Shown: piece by piece, positions 44,287 to 53,877 of the stretch
Position numbering within the stretch: position 1 is the stretch's first letter
Layout: the number at the start of each line of letters is the position of its first letter
DNA from: Arthrobacter humicola
GTDB lineage: Bacteria > Actinomycetota > Actinomycetes > Actinomycetales > Micrococcaceae
Assembly (NCBI RefSeq): GCF_022803015.1
Contig: NZ_JAFKON010000001.1
Span: forward strand, 372,001-436,000
Direction: 5' to 3'
Length of the DNA: 64,000 nucleotides
Made by a program: the position numbers and the translations under genes
Notes under the pieces: model-generated
Told to the model about the DNA's origin: nothing
The model's input: only the letters and a program-made list of their open reading frames with translations
Database searches by the model: none

Positions 44287-45684
44287 TCAGGGAAGCCGCA
44301 TGGCCGGCAGAGCCTGCTGCCCGGTGAGATTTTCCCCGGCAAGCAGTTCTCGGCGCCGGGCGGTCCCGGCCAGGTAGGGGCCGCCCAGATCCTGAATCGG
44401 GGTCTTGTACGTCTCACGGCAGAAGTACACCGAGACGGCGGCGATCAGCATGCAGACCGTGCCGAAGACGGCCACGGGAACCCAGCCGGCGACGCCCGGG
44501 GTCAGGAGCATGCCGGCGATCATTGGGCCGAAGCCGGCCAAGACCAGACCCAGCTGATTGCCCATCGCCATGCCCGTATAGCGCACCGGGGCGGCGAACT
44601 GCTCGGCGAAGAACGAGGGCCAGATGCCGTTGAAGCCGGAGTAGAGCACCGTCATGTTCAGGAACGCGGCTAGGAAGACCAGCACAATGTTGCCCGAGGA
44701 CAGGGCCAGGAAGTACAGGAAAATCGTGAGGGAGCAGCCGATCGCGGCGGTCAGCAGCACCGGGCGCCGGCCGATCCGGTCCGAGAGCTTCGCGGCCAGC
44801 GGCATGGCGAACATCGACAAGCCGATGGCCACGGCGTTGACGGTCAGGATGGAGGCCCGGTCAAAACCGGCCGTGGAGGTGGCGTACGCCAGTCCGAAGA
44901 CCGTGAAGATGGTCTGCATGACGGACATGATGGACATTCCCATCACACGCAGGACATCGGCGCCCTGGAACTTGAGGACGTCCTTGACCGGCATCGGGGC
45001 GACGTGCCGGTGCTCCTGGGCCTCCTCGAAGACCGGAGTTTCGTCGAGGTGGGTCCGCACCCAGTAGGCGATGCCCAGGACCACGATCGAGAACCAGAAC
45101 GGGACGCGCCAGCCCCAGCTCATCATGGCTTCCTGCGGCATGGACGTGACTGGAATGAAGACGAGCGTGGCTAGGACCATGCCGGAGGCGTAGCCGGTCA
45201 TCACGAAGCTGGTGAAGAAGCCGCGTTTGCCGTCCGGGGAGTGTTCAAGCGTGAGCGTGGACGCGCCCGCCGACTCGGCACCCGCGGAGAAGCCCTGGGC
45301 GAGCCGGCCCGCCACGAGCAGGATCGGGGCCAAGACGCCGACCTGTTCATAGGTCGGCAGGAAACCGATGCCGAGCGAGGCCAGGCCCATGATGCCCAGG
45401 GTGAGCAGCAGGATCTTCTTGCGTCCCAGCTTGTCGCCGAAGTGGCCCATGACCAGCCCGCCCACCGGCCGTGCCACGTAGGCGACGCCGAACGTGGCGA
45501 AGGCGCCGATCAGTCCGATGGCAGGGTCGGCGGACGGGAAGAACAGGTGCGGGAACACCAGCGCAGCGGCAGTCCCGTAGATGAAGAAGTCGTAGTACTC
45601 CAGGGTGCTGCCCAGGAAGGATGCCAGGGCAGCCTTCCGCGGAGTTTTGCGAGCGGCCAGGCGTGGGGCGGATGCAGTGTGCAT
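44287..45684 (-). CDS. MFS transporter of the metabolite:H+ symporter (MHS) type
   Basis: A 465-residue permease with 12 predicted helices. The MHS-type start (LGSTLEYYDFFIYGTAAALVF near residue 25), the loop 2-3 signature GHFGDKLGRKK near 80, and AKLSDRIGRRP near 292 are present. MHS members import organic acids, aromatic acids or osmolytes with protons. Its place in a unit with FAD oxidoreductase, SDR and Dabb genes suggests it imports the substrate of that pathway; that is inference. The start is ATG at 45684 with AAGGAG upstream, 10 bases after the Dabb gene. Confidence 0.92.
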   Translation of the reverse strand: MHTASAPRLAARKTPRKAALASFLGSTLEYYDFFIYGTAAALVFPHLFFPSADPAIGLIGAFATFGVAYVARPVGGLVMGHFGDKLGRKKILLLTLGIMGLASLGIGFLPTYEQVGVLAPILLVAGRLAQGFSAGAESAGASTLTLEHSPDGKRGFFTSFVMTGYASGMVLATLVFIPVTSMPQEAMMSWGWRVPFWFSIVVLGIAYWVRTHLDETPVFEEAQEHRHVAPMPVKDVLKFQGADVLRVMGMSIMSVMQTIFTVFGLAYATSTAGFDRASILTVNAVAIGLSMFAMPLAAKLSDRIGRRPVLLTAAIGCSLTIFLYFLALSSGNIVLVFLAAFLNMTVLYSGFNGIWPSFFAEQFAAPVRYTGMAMGNQLGLVLAGFGPMIAGMLLTPGVAGWVPVAVFGTVCMLIAAVSVYFCRETYKTPIQDLGGPYLAGTARRRELLAGENLTGQQALPAMRLP

Positions 45685-45694
45685 GGTGATCTCC

Positions 45695-46024
45695 TTAAGA
45701 CGACGATGTCTCAGTGGACGCCGGCTTCGTAGCCTCAAGATGGAAGTCCACCGCGAGGATCTGCTGGCTGTTGGGAAACGAGTACGCCTTGAGCGGCTCG
45801 TGAAGCGGATGCGTGTTGTATACCGCGATGTCCTCGACCTTTTCGAAGTCCGCCACGATGGCGTAGTCGAAGGAGCGCTCGGTGCTGAGCAGGTCCGGGC
45901 CGTGGGTCAGGCTGAGCATGCCGGGGATGTTCCCGGTCATCCTGTTGAGTCCTGTGATCCATGCCTGCTTGTCGGCGGGCGGGAAGTCCGGTTTGAACTT
46001 GAAGAGGACGGTGTGGCGGATCAT
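45695..46024 (-). CDS. Dabb-family (stress-responsive A/B barrel) protein
   Basis: A 109-residue dimeric alpha+beta barrel domain protein. The family opening MIRHTVLFKFKPDF and the conserved His in YNTHPLHEPLKAY near residue 72 are present. Dabb proteins in catabolic gene sets include cyclases, decarboxylases and small-molecule-binding proteins; which applies here is unknown. The ATG at 46024 lies one base beyond the end of the FAD oxidoreductase gene, so translation is probably coupled. The start is fixed by the family N-terminus. Confidence 0.9.
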   Translation of the reverse strand: MIRHTVLFKFKPDFPPADKQAWITGLNRMTGNIPGMLSLTHGPDLLSTERSFDYAIVADFEKVEDIAVYNTHPLHEPLKAYSFPNSQQILAVDFHLEATKPASTETSSS

Positions 46025-46025
46025 C

Positions 46026-47696
46026 TCAGGCTTCTATCAGTTCGGCGGGGACCGAGGAACCGGAGACGAACTCGGGGTCCTGTCCGGCGATGGTGCGGCC
46101 GGCGAGGTAGCCCATGGTCATGATCGGGCCGAGCGTCGCGCCGGCACCCGGGTACCCTGCGGCGTAGGCGTTTTCGGTGGTGTTGCCGGCGGCATAGAGG
46201 CCCTCGATGGGGCGGTTGTCCACGTCCAGGACCCGGGCCCGGCCATCGGTGGCGACGCCGCCGTTCGTGCCGAACGCGCCGTTGACCACTTCCATGGCGT
46301 AGAACGGTCCGGTCTGCAGCGGACCGAGGGACGGGTTCGGGTAGGGGTTCTCGTCGTCGCCCCAGTATTTGTCGTACGCGCTTTCGCCCCGGCCGAAATC
46401 GGGGTCCTCGCCCTTGACGGCGAACTCGTTGAACCTGGCCATCGTGGCGGCCAGGCTTTCGGCCGGGACGCCGATTTTCGCCGCGAGCTCCTCCAGCGTC
46501 GGAGCCTCGATCAGGTAGGCGGGGGTGGGCTGGCCTGCGCGGTGTGCCAAGATGCCGTAGCGCTCCATGTAGGCGTGGTCCACGATCACATGCGCGGGGG
46601 TGTTGAGGCTCTGGTTCCTGGCGGAATCCCAGGACTGCAGGCTGCGGGCGAGGTCGTTGTAGTTTTGGGATTCGTTGGCGAAGCGACGGCCGTGGCGGTT
46701 GACCATGAGCGAGCCCGGGCCCTGGCGTTCGAAGCGGAGCAGGGTCCCGATCGGCTGCCCGTCGCGGGTGTCGCCGGTAATGGACATTGGCGCCCACCAG
46801 GCTTCACGGGTGCCGCGGGTCTGGCCGCCGATCCGCTGGGACATCCGCAGGCCGTCGCCGGTGTTCGAGGGCGGCGAGCACATTGTGTACAGCCGTGAGG
46901 CAAGCATGGAGTCGGCCAGTGCCTTGTCCCATTCGAAGCCGCCGGTGGCCAGCACCACGCCGTCGTTCGCCTGGAAGATGTCGCCGGATTCGAGTTCGAC
47001 CCCGGTCACCCGGCCGCCGTCCGTGAGCAGCCGGTGGCCGCGGGCACCCGTGACGAGGGCGGCGCCGTCGCGGACCAGACTAGCCAGGAGCATGGACACG
47101 AGGGCCTGGCCCTTGGCCACGAGCCCGTCGGCCTGGCGCTGGCCGAGGTCATCCCAGGGGAACTTGGTGAACGCTCCCCAGTTTTCATATTCCTGCATCG
47201 TGAACGGGGCGCGGCCGTCGGTGCGGACATGGGAGGTGAGCGCGCCGAGGGCTTCCTTGCTGTTGAACAGTTCGGGCTCCACCGTGCGGCCACCCTCCAT
47301 TGCGCCGGGCAGGTCCTGGCGGTAGTCCGGGAAGTTGTTGAGGAAAATGAAGCGGACGCCGCATTCCTCTTCGACGAAGCGGAGCATCGTGCCGCCGTAG
47401 TTCAGGGCGGCGTCCAGGAGCTCTTCCCGCCCACGGCCCCGCGCCACGGCGCGGACATACTCGGCGGCCGCTTCCTTCGAATCGGCGATCCCGGCTTCCC
47501 GGGCGTAGTGGTTGTCGGCGACCCAGAGCATGCCGCCGGAGACGGCAGAGGTGCCGCCCAGCAGGGCGCTCTTTTCCAGGACGACGACGGACTTGCCGGC
47601 ACGTGCGGCGGTGGCAGCCGCGGTGAGGGCGCCGGCGCCGGAGCCGACGACGACGACGTCGTAGCGGTCCAGGTCGGTTCCATGGACGAATTTCAT
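46026..47696 (-). CDS. FAD-dependent oxidoreductase, KstD/fumarate-reductase-like
   Basis: A 556-residue flavoprotein of the FAD_binding_2 family. The dinucleotide motif VVVGSGAGALTAA is near residue 16, followed by LEKSALLGGTSAVSGG. The second FAD-contact block is at the C-terminus (GLYAAGNTTENAYAAG, then GYPGAGATLGPIMTMGYLAG near 520). The layout is closest to 3-ketosteroid dehydrogenases and related desaturases, so it may introduce a double bond in a cyclic substrate; the exact substrate is unknown. It is paralogous to the divergent gene at 49584. The start is ATG at 47696. Confidence 0.88.
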   Translation of the reverse strand: MKFVHGTDLDRYDVVVVGSGAGALTAAATAARAGKSVVVLEKSALLGGTSAVSGGMLWVADNHYAREAGIADSKEAAAEYVRAVARGRGREELLDAALNYGGTMLRFVEEECGVRFIFLNNFPDYRQDLPGAMEGGRTVEPELFNSKEALGALTSHVRTDGRAPFTMQEYENWGAFTKFPWDDLGQRQADGLVAKGQALVSMLLASLVRDGAALVTGARGHRLLTDGGRVTGVELESGDIFQANDGVVLATGGFEWDKALADSMLASRLYTMCSPPSNTGDGLRMSQRIGGQTRGTREAWWAPMSITGDTRDGQPIGTLLRFERQGPGSLMVNRHGRRFANESQNYNDLARSLQSWDSARNQSLNTPAHVIVDHAYMERYGILAHRAGQPTPAYLIEAPTLEELAAKIGVPAESLAATMARFNEFAVKGEDPDFGRGESAYDKYWGDDENPYPNPSLGPLQTGPFYAMEVVNGAFGTNGGVATDGRARVLDVDNRPIEGLYAAGNTTENAYAAGYPGAGATLGPIMTMGYLAGRTIAGQDPEFVSGSSVPAELIEA

Positions 47697-47790
47697 AGGT
47701 GATGCCTTTCAGGGAATGAAGAAGTTCCTGCGCGGCCGGTAAGCCGCTCCGGGAAACTGGGGCAAGGGCGGCAGGTCAGGGGTGGAGAGG

Positions 47791-48552
47791 TCAGACGGCG
47801 GTGTAGCCGCCGTCGATCACGAGTTCCGAACCCGTAGTGAAGCGGGATTCGTCCGAGGCCAGGTACAGGACGCCGTAGGCGATTTCGTCCGGTTCGCCCT
47901 GCCGGGGCAGCGGATTGGAGCCGACGAGCTGCTTGTAATACTGTTCCGCGCCGATCTCGGACTGTTCGGCGGAGCGGCGGCTCATCCGGGTGTTCATGGA
48001 ACCTGGATGGATGGAGTTCACCCGGATGCCGTGGCTGCCGTAGGCTGCCGCATCGGACTTGCTCAGCAGCCGGACGGCGCCCTTCGTGGCGTGGTAGAGC
48101 GGCACGTTCCGGCCGCCCGTGATGCCATGGATGGACGAAAAGTTGATGATGCTGCCGGCGCCCTTCTCGATCATTCCCGGGACCACGTGCTTGGTCATCA
48201 GCCAGACGCCCTTGACGTTGACGTCGAAGATCGTGTCGAAGTCAGAGACGGTGGCGGTGTGGGACGCGCCGGCCGGGCCGATGATGCCGGCGGCGTTGAC
48301 CAGGATGTCGGGGGCGCCGAGGTCGTCGGTGACGCGGCGGATCGTCTCGGCGACGCTGTCCTCGCTGGTGACGTCGACGTCGTACTCGCTGATGTTTTCG
48401 TGAGTGGCGCCGGCCGGGATGCCGGCAACGTCGAGGCTGGCGACCTTCGCGCCGTGCTCGGCCAGCAGGGCGGCGGTGGCGCCGCCCAGATCTCCGCGGC
48501 CGCCGGTGACGATGGCGGTCTTTCCGGCCACGCGGCTCTGTGTGGGGTTCAT
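47791..48552 (-). CDS. Short-chain dehydrogenase/reductase (SDR)
   Basis: A 253-residue classical SDR using NAD(P). The cofactor motif is TGGRGDLGGATA near residue 16 (a glycine-rich loop with aspartate at the variable place). NAAGIIG is near 86, and the catalytic serine (NFSSIHG) and YHATK pair near 140-157. It probably oxidises an alcohol or reduces a ketone intermediate in the neighbouring catabolic pathway. The start is ATG at 48552 with GAGGAG upstream; longer forms to 48624 are not needed. It lies 94 bases upstream of the FAD gene in the same unit. Confidence 0.93.
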   Translation of the reverse strand: MNPTQSRVAGKTAIVTGGRGDLGGATAALLAEHGAKVASLDVAGIPAGATHENISEYDVDVTSEDSVAETIRRVTDDLGAPDILVNAAGIIGPAGASHTATVSDFDTIFDVNVKGVWLMTKHVVPGMIEKGAGSIINFSSIHGITGGRNVPLYHATKGAVRLLSKSDAAAYGSHGIRVNSIHPGSMNTRMSRRSAEQSEIGAEQYYKQLVGSNPLPRQGEPDEIAYGVLYLASDESRFTTGSELVIDGGYTAV

Positions 48553-48658
48553 GTGGTGCTCCTCGTGCTCCTGCAGCATCTTCGCTGCGACTAAGCCAGA
48601 GTGACAGTGAGTCTGTGACGGCAACCACGCGATTCCCGATGAACGGAAATGGAATGCC

Positions 48659-49444
48659 TTAGTGGCTTTGGCGGAGGGTTCCCTTGAGTTCTCCCTGCCA
48701 GCCGAGGGCCCGCGAAATGCCCCGCGCGGCAGCCATCAGGACGGGTACGCGGGCGGCCGCGTTCTCCTCGTTGCGCGGCACCACCACGCTGAGTGCGGCG
48801 CGGATGGTGTTGTCCGGGCCGAAGACGGGGACCGCGATGCCGCTGGACTCCGGCACGATCACGCCGGGCATGGCAGCGAAGCCGCGTTGCCTGATCTCGG
48901 CCAGGTGCCGGCGCAGCAAAGCGGGATCGGTCAGGGTGGTTTCGGTGAACTTCGTCAGGGGCCGGGCAAGGATGCGGTCCTGGTAGGCGGCGGGGGAGTG
49001 GGCCAGCAGGACCAGTCCGGAGGACGTCGCATGGACGGGGAGGCGGCCGGCGATCTTGGTGATGTCCACAATGGTCTTGTCGGAGCCCAGCCGCTCGATA
49101 TACAGGACCTCGTCTGAATCAAGGATGCCCAGGGTGGTGGAGTGCTGCACCACGGCCTGGACGTCCTCCATGAACGGCAAGGCGGCCTCCCGCAGCCCCA
49201 GCATCTTGGACCCTCGGGAAACGAGTTCCCACATCCGCGTTCCGATATGGATGTCACCTCCAGGTTCGCGCTCAAGAAGCCGCTCGAGGAGGAGTTCGTT
49301 AACGAGGCGGTAGGTGGTGGTCACCGGCAGTCCGGTGCGGCGACCCAGTTCGGCGACGCTCATGGAGGTGTGGCTGTCGTCGAAGGCGCTGACGATTCTG
49401 ACGAATCGTCCGATGATCGACTCGCCCGATGGGGAATTCGCCAC
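48659..49444 (-). CDS. IclR-family transcriptional regulator
   Basis: A 261-residue regulator. The winged-helix domain occupies about residues 8-70 (VAELGRRTGLPVTTTYRLVNELL). The effector-binding GAF-like domain follows, with LPVHATSSGLVLLAHSP near 130 and IAVPVFGPDNTIRAALSVVVP near 205. IclR proteins bind pathway intermediates and repress or activate catabolic genes. It is divergent from the second FAD oxidoreductase and upstream of the SDR gene, so it probably controls both. The start is GTG at 49444 after GAGGAGG. Confidence 0.93.
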   Translation of the reverse strand: MANSPSGESIIGRFVRIVSAFDDSHTSMSVAELGRRTGLPVTTTYRLVNELLLERLLEREPGGDIHIGTRMWELVSRGSKMLGLREAALPFMEDVQAVVQHSTTLGILDSDEVLYIERLGSDKTIVDITKIAGRLPVHATSSGLVLLAHSPAAYQDRILARPLTKFTETTLTDPALLRRHLAEIRQRGFAAMPGVIVPESSGIAVPVFGPDNTIRAALSVVVPRNEENAAARVPVLMAAARGISRALGWQGELKGTLRQSH

Positions 49445-49456
49445 ACGCCCTCCTCA

Positions 49457-49471
49457 GGGAACCATATTCCC
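49457..49471. promoter_or_regulatory. Candidate IclR operator
   Basis: GGGAA-CCATA-TTCCC is a perfect 5-base-arm palindrome of 15 bases, 13 bases upstream of the IclR start in the divergent region. It resembles the general IclR-family site (TGGAA-N5-TTCCA). The position suits autoregulation and control of the divergent gene. Confidence 0.5.
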
Positions 49472-49583
49472 GCTCAATGGTAATCCTGCTCACGGGGCTG
49501 GCCGTCACCGGCTCTACTGGGGGACTAGCATTCAACCCCGGCTGCCGCAGCGAAGCGCGCGGCCGACTGAACGGAGCAAAACC

Positions 49584-51302
49584 ATGAATATACCCGTCCT
49601 CTGTGATGTCCTCGTCATCGGCTCCGGTGCGGCCGGAATGGCCGCAGCGTTGAAGGCCGCCTCGCAAGGCCTGAACGTGATTGTGGCCGAGAAGGAGCAG
49701 TATTTCGGCGGCACGACGGCGATCTCCGCGGGCTGGGCGTGGGTCCCCGGCAACAAGCAGGGCGTAGAGCAGGGCGATACCCGCGAGGCAGCGGAGACCT
49801 ACTTGCGAAGCCTGGCGCCGGAGACGTTCAACCAGACCGGCGTCCGTGACTTCCTGGATACCGTGCCGGAGGCCATCGCCTTCTTCGAGAACGAGACCGA
49901 CGTGAAGTTCACCTACCCGGAGAAGTCGCCGGACTACAAGATGGACCTGCCCGGCGCGAAACTCTCAGGGCGGGCAATACTGCCGCAGGATGTCGACGCA
50001 CGCGTGCTGGGGGACAAGCGGCTCCTGATGCAGCCCTACATGAGTTCCTACACTGTCTTTGGCTACATGCCACAGGTGGGTCCGGACATCAACGAGTTCT
50101 TCCACGTCAACCAGTCGGTCAAGTCGTTCGTCTACGTGGCGAAGAAGTTGTTGCGCACCTGGGCCGATGCCGCCCGCTATAAGCGGCCGGTCCTGCGTTC
50201 CAACGGCAACGCGCTGATGACCCGCATGGTCAAGAGCGCCGATGACTTGGGAGTGCGACTCTGGAATTCATCTCCTGTCCTCTCCCTGACCAGGGACGAC
50301 GCCGGCACTATCACCGGAGCGGTCATTGGGGGAGACCACGCCGCGACTGTGGCCGCACGGCTCGGCGTTATCCTCGCTGCCGGTGGTTTCTCCGGCAACA
50401 AGGAACTGCGGAAGCGGTACTTCCCGCACGACGCCGACGGTGACGACCACTTCACCCCGACCGTGGGCCACGGCGGTGACGCTGCCACCCTGGCAATCAG
50501 CGTGGGCGGGCACATCGACAACTCGGTGTTCAGTGTGGGGTCCTGGGCGCCGGTAACTGTCTTCAAGTACCTCAGCGGTAAAGAGCGCCTCTTCCCGCAC
50601 CTGCGGGCCATCGGGCTGCCGGGACTGATCGCCGTCGACCGTCACGGCAAGCGCTTCGGGAACGAAGCCCTGAGCTATCACGACTTCGGCGGGGCCATGA
50701 TCGAGCACAACAAGGACGAGGACAAGACGTTCGGGTATGTGATTGGTGACGCCAGGACGATGCACAAGTACGGCATCGGCTATGCCAAGCCCTGGCCGAT
50801 GCCGCGCGGCTACTTCTACAAAACGGCCTACCTGGTCAAGGGGGACACCCTGGCGGAGCTGGCAGGCAAGCTCGGCATCGACGCCGCGGGTTTGAAGGAG
50901 ACTGTGGCCGGGTTCAATCCGGCAGCGGAACGCGGCGAGGACCCGGCGTTCGGCCGTGGCTCCACCCTGTACAACCACTTCCGCGGCGATATGGAACACA
51001 AGCCGAACCCCAATCTGGCCCCTGTCGGCAGGGGCCCGTACTATGCGGCCAAGATCCAGATTGGCGACCTGGGCACATTCGCCGGCATCGGCGTCAACGA
51101 ACGCTCCGAGGTAGTTACCGAGGAGGGAACCGCCGTTCCCGGCCTGATCGCCGTCGGTGCGGCAGCGGTCAGCGTCTTCGGCGGCGGCTACCCTGGCTAC
51201 GGCTCCCACATCGGCCCGGCCCTGGTGTTCGGCTACCGGGCGGGACGCGACGTCGCCAAACTCGCCGCCGATCGCGGTGTAACCCGCGCGGCCGGCGTCT
51301 GA
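49584..51302 (+). CDS. FAD-dependent oxidoreductase, KstD-like (second copy)
   Basis: A 572-residue flavoprotein of the FAD_binding_2 family. The N-terminal VLVIGSGAAGMAAALKAAS near residue 8 and EKEQYFGGTTAISAGWAW near 36 bind FAD. The C-terminal block GGGYPGYGSHIGPALVFGYRAG near 535 completes the site. It shares local motifs with the enzyme at 46026, such as the PDYKMDLPGA/PDYRQDLPGA stretch, so the two are diverged paralogues, perhaps acting on successive or alternative substrates. The start is ATG at 49584 after CGGAGC. It is divergent from iclR across a region holding a candidate operator. Confidence 0.88.
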   Translation: MNIPVLCDVLVIGSGAAGMAAALKAASQGLNVIVAEKEQYFGGTTAISAGWAWVPGNKQGVEQGDTREAAETYLRSLAPETFNQTGVRDFLDTVPEAIAFFENETDVKFTYPEKSPDYKMDLPGAKLSGRAILPQDVDARVLGDKRLLMQPYMSSYTVFGYMPQVGPDINEFFHVNQSVKSFVYVAKKLLRTWADAARYKRPVLRSNGNALMTRMVKSADDLGVRLWNSSPVLSLTRDDAGTITGAVIGGDHAATVAARLGVILAAGGFSGNKELRKRYFPHDADGDDHFTPTVGHGGDAATLAISVGGHIDNSVFSVGSWAPVTVFKYLSGKERLFPHLRAIGLPGLIAVDRHGKRFGNEALSYHDFGGAMIEHNKDEDKTFGYVIGDARTMHKYGIGYAKPWPMPRGYFYKTAYLVKGDTLAELAGKLGIDAAGLKETVAGFNPAAERGEDPAFGRGSTLYNHFRGDMEHKPNPNLAPVGRGPYYAAKIQIGDLGTFAGIGVNERSEVVTEEGTAVPGLIAVGAAAVSVFGGGYPGYGSHIGPALVFGYRAGRDVAKLAADRGVTRAAGV

Positions 51303-51458
51303 CGCCGAACGGCCGGGGGAGTCCATCATGGCGAATTCGCCCTCGACGGCGTCACCGTCACTCTGGCGCCGGAAGAGTAGCCGCGGCGTCCGGTAGCCGG
51401 ATAGCGAAGAGGCCGTCATTCCATCTGTATACATTGGGGGATGGAACGGCGGATTATC

Positions 51459-52106
51459 CTACGCCTGCGGATCCGTCACCAGGATCCGCACCGCGCACAG
51501 GTCCGCGGCCGCCTTCTTCAGCACTGCGGCGCGCGGATCCGGGACGTCGAGGACCGCCAGCCTCGGCCGTGCCGCGTACTGCTTCAGAACCGGTTCGGCG
51601 AGGACCTGCTCGGCAAGGGTCCGGTCGCCGCCGGGAGCCAGATACTCGATCGGGTGCTCCGCGAAAATCCGCCCGGCGTGCTCGGCGACGGCCTCCACCA
51701 GGGCATCGGCCTGGTTGGCGCGCCGCCGGGCAAAACGTTGCTGGGACCAGCCGCCGGCAGCCGTCCGCGACTGGACGTGGCGCGTGCCGGTCTTGGACGC
51801 CAGCACGGTGCCGGCGCTGACCACAGCCACCGAATATCCGCCGCGGCGGACCAGCACGGTGCCGATGCTCCGCGACTGGGACGCCAGGGAAGCGAGGCGG
51901 GCGACGGCGTCGCCGCCGCGCCCAGGACGGCCGTCCGCCGGCCACGGCGCCTGGAGCAGGGCTACGGCGCCGTCGGCGGCGCGCAGCTGCAGACCGGCGT
52001 CGAGCTCCTCCTCCACCAGTGCGCCGTGGCTCGCGGCGAAGCGGTCCACCCAGCCCGGCAGCCGCGCCCCGGAGACGAACGCCACACGGGTGTCGGGTGT
52101 TGTCAT
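51459..52106 (-). CDS. acVLRF1-family peptidyl-tRNA hydrolase (ribosome rescue release factor)
   Basis: A 215-residue protein of the actinobacterial VLRF1 group, related to eukaryotic Vms1/ANKZF1. These proteins release nascent chains from peptidyl-tRNA on split or stalled ribosomes. The catalytic loop reads AAGGWSQQRFARRRANQ, with GGW at about 118-120 and the key glutamines at 122-123. No zinc-finger or Cdc48-binding segments are present, as expected for the bacterial short form. The start is ATG at 52106 (MTTPDTRVAF); an ORF extension to 52595 runs antisense to rarA and is rejected. It is divergent from rarA. Confidence 0.85.
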   Translation of the reverse strand: MTTPDTRVAFVSGARLPGWVDRFAASHGALVEEELDAGLQLRAADGAVALLQAPWPADGRPGRGGDAVARLASLASQSRSIGTVLVRRGGYSVAVVSAGTVLASKTGTRHVQSRTAAGGWSQQRFARRRANQADALVEAVAEHAGRIFAEHPIEYLAPGGDRTLAEQVLAEPVLKQYAARPRLAVLDVPDPRAAVLKKAAADLCAVRILVTDPQA

Positions 52107-52154
52107 GGCGCGGGTCTCCGTTACGAGGTTGTCTGGGCAGGCGGGAACTAGAAG

Positions 52155-52160
52155 TAGCCT
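52155..52160 (+). promoter_or_regulatory. Putative -10 element for leaderless rarA
   Basis: TAGCCT ends six bases before the rarA GTG at 52167, and no Shine-Dalgarno sequence is present. A TTGTCT at 52129-52134 could be a distant -35. Confidence 0.35.
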
Positions 52161-52166
52161 ATCTAT

Positions 52167-53612
52167 GTGGATGATCTCTTTGGCGCAGGGCGGGACGGCG
52201 GCGCCGCTATCGAGGATGAGGGCGACGCTGACCAGACCGGCGAGAGCCGCCGGGTCTCCCCGCGCAGCCCGCTCGCCGTCCGGATGCGGCCTCGGACACT
52301 TGATGACGTGGTGGGCCAGCAGCACCTCCTCGGCCACGGCTCGCCGCTGCGCCAGCTCGCCGCAGGCACGGACGCCACCGGCCCCGCGGGTCCCAGTTCG
52401 CTGATCCTCTGGGGCCCTCCGGGTACCGGCAAAACCACGCTCGCGCACGTCATCGCCAAGGGCCCAGGGCGGAAGTTCGTCGAGCTCTCCGCCATCACTG
52501 CCGGCGTCAAGGACGTCCGCCGCGTCATGGACGAAGCCCTCACCGCCCGTGACCTGTTCAAAACCACCACTGTGTTGTTCCTGGATGAGATCCACCGCTT
52601 CAACAAGGCCCAGCAGGACGCCCTATTGCCCGGCGTCGAAAACCGCTGGGTGGTCCTGGTCGCCGCGACCACCGAAAACCCCTCCTTCTCCGTCGTTTCC
52701 CCGCTGCTATCGCGCTCCCTGCTGTTGACGCTCAAACCGCTCACCGACGCCGATGTCGAGGGCCTTCTCCTGCGGGCCGCAACGGATGACCGCGGGCTCG
52801 GCGGCAAAGTGGAACTCAGCGACGAGGCCCTGGCACACCTCGTCCGGCTCTCCGGCGGGGATGCCCGCCGTGCGCTGACCGCGCTTGAGGCGGCGGCCGG
52901 CGTCGCGTTCGGGGACGCGGACGACGCCGACGCAGTCGTAGCCGGCACAGCCAGCGGGGCGCCCGAGGCGGCCCCGGTGAAGATCGAGCTCAAACACACC
53001 GAACGCGCCCTGGATGTTGCTTCCGTCCGCTACGACCGGGCCGGGGACCAGCATTACGACGTCGCCAGCGCGTTCATCAAGTCGATCCGGGGTTCCGACG
53101 TCGACGCCGCGCTGCACTACCTGGCCCGGATGCTGGAGGCGGGCGAGGACCCCCGGTTCGTGGCCCGCAGGATCGTGATCTCGGCGGCTGAGGACGTCGG
53201 CATGGCTGACCCGACTGCGCTGCAGACCGCCGTCGCGGCGGCCCAGGCCGTACAGCTGATCGGCATGCCGGAAGGCCGCATCATCCTCGCCGAAGCCGTG
53301 GTGCATCTGGCCACCGCGCCGAAGTCCAACGCCGCGTACATGGGCATTAACCAGGCGATCGCCGACGTCCGCGCCGGGCTCGGGAACGGCATCCCCGCCC
53401 ACCTTCGCGACGCCCACTACCCGGGCTCGAAACAGCTCGGCCACGGCAAGGGCTACAAATACGCCCACGATGCCCCGCACGCCGTCGCCACGCAGCAATA
53501 CCCGCCGGACGACCTCGTCGGGCGCAACTACTACGAACCCACCGGCAACGGGGCCGAACGCGACATCGCCACCCGGCTCGAGCGGCTTCGGAGGATCATC
53601 CGCGGCACCTGA
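52167..53612 (+). CDS. rarA: Replication-associated recombination protein A (RarA/MgsA)
   Basis: A 481-residue AAA+ ATPase of the clamp-loader-like WRNIP1/Mgs1 family acting at stalled replication forks. Walker [12 protein letters not shown] is near residue 82, Walker [16 protein letters not shown] near 135, sensor 1 AATTENPSF near 168, and [14 protein letters not shown] near 228. The C-terminal MgsA domain ([21 protein letters not shown] and [12 protein letters not shown]) is complete. An insert of about 25 residues enriched in Ala and Asp follows the lid domain. The start is GTG at 52167, probably leaderless. Confidence 0.95.
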   Translation: MDDLFGAGRDGGAAIEDEGDADQTGESRRVSPRSPLAVRMRPRTLDDVVGQQHLLGHGSPLRQLAAGTDATGPAGPSSLILWGPPGTGKTTLAHVIAKGPGRKFVELSAITAGVKDVRRVMDEALTARDLFKTTTVLFLDEIHRFNKAQQDALLPGVENRWVVLVAATTENPSFSVVSPLLSRSLLLTLKPLTDADVEGLLLRAATDDRGLGGKVELSDEALAHLVRLSGGDARRALTALEAAAGVAFGDADDADAVVAGTASGAPEAAPVKIELKHTERALDVASVRYDRAGDQHYDVASAFIKSIRGSDVDAALHYLARMLEAGEDPRFVARRIVISAAEDVGMADPTALQTAVAAAQAVQLIGMPEGRIILAEAVVHLATAPKSNAAYMGINQAIADVRAGLGNGIPAHLRDAHYPGSKQLGHGKGYKYAHDAPHAVATQQYPPDDLVGRNYYEPTGNGAERDIATRLERLRRIIRGT

Positions 53613-53877
53613 AAGGCACGTGGGCGGCAAGTGAACGCCCGTGACCTGCGGCTGGTCGGCGGCGCCCGGTGGCGCCGGAATCCGCCGTTGACATAGGGGC
53701 CAAGAGGTCTAACGTGGAATTACGGCGGCATGGATCTGCTGACCGTCCGTGCGGCGCAGGGGACAGCGCGGTCACATCGCTGGCTCCCTCGTTCCGGACC
53801 CCGGAACGGCAGCCGGCTTCGCTCCATCCCAGCTCATCCAGCGCGAGCGTTCCCGTCCCGTCCCCGGCAGGTGTCCC

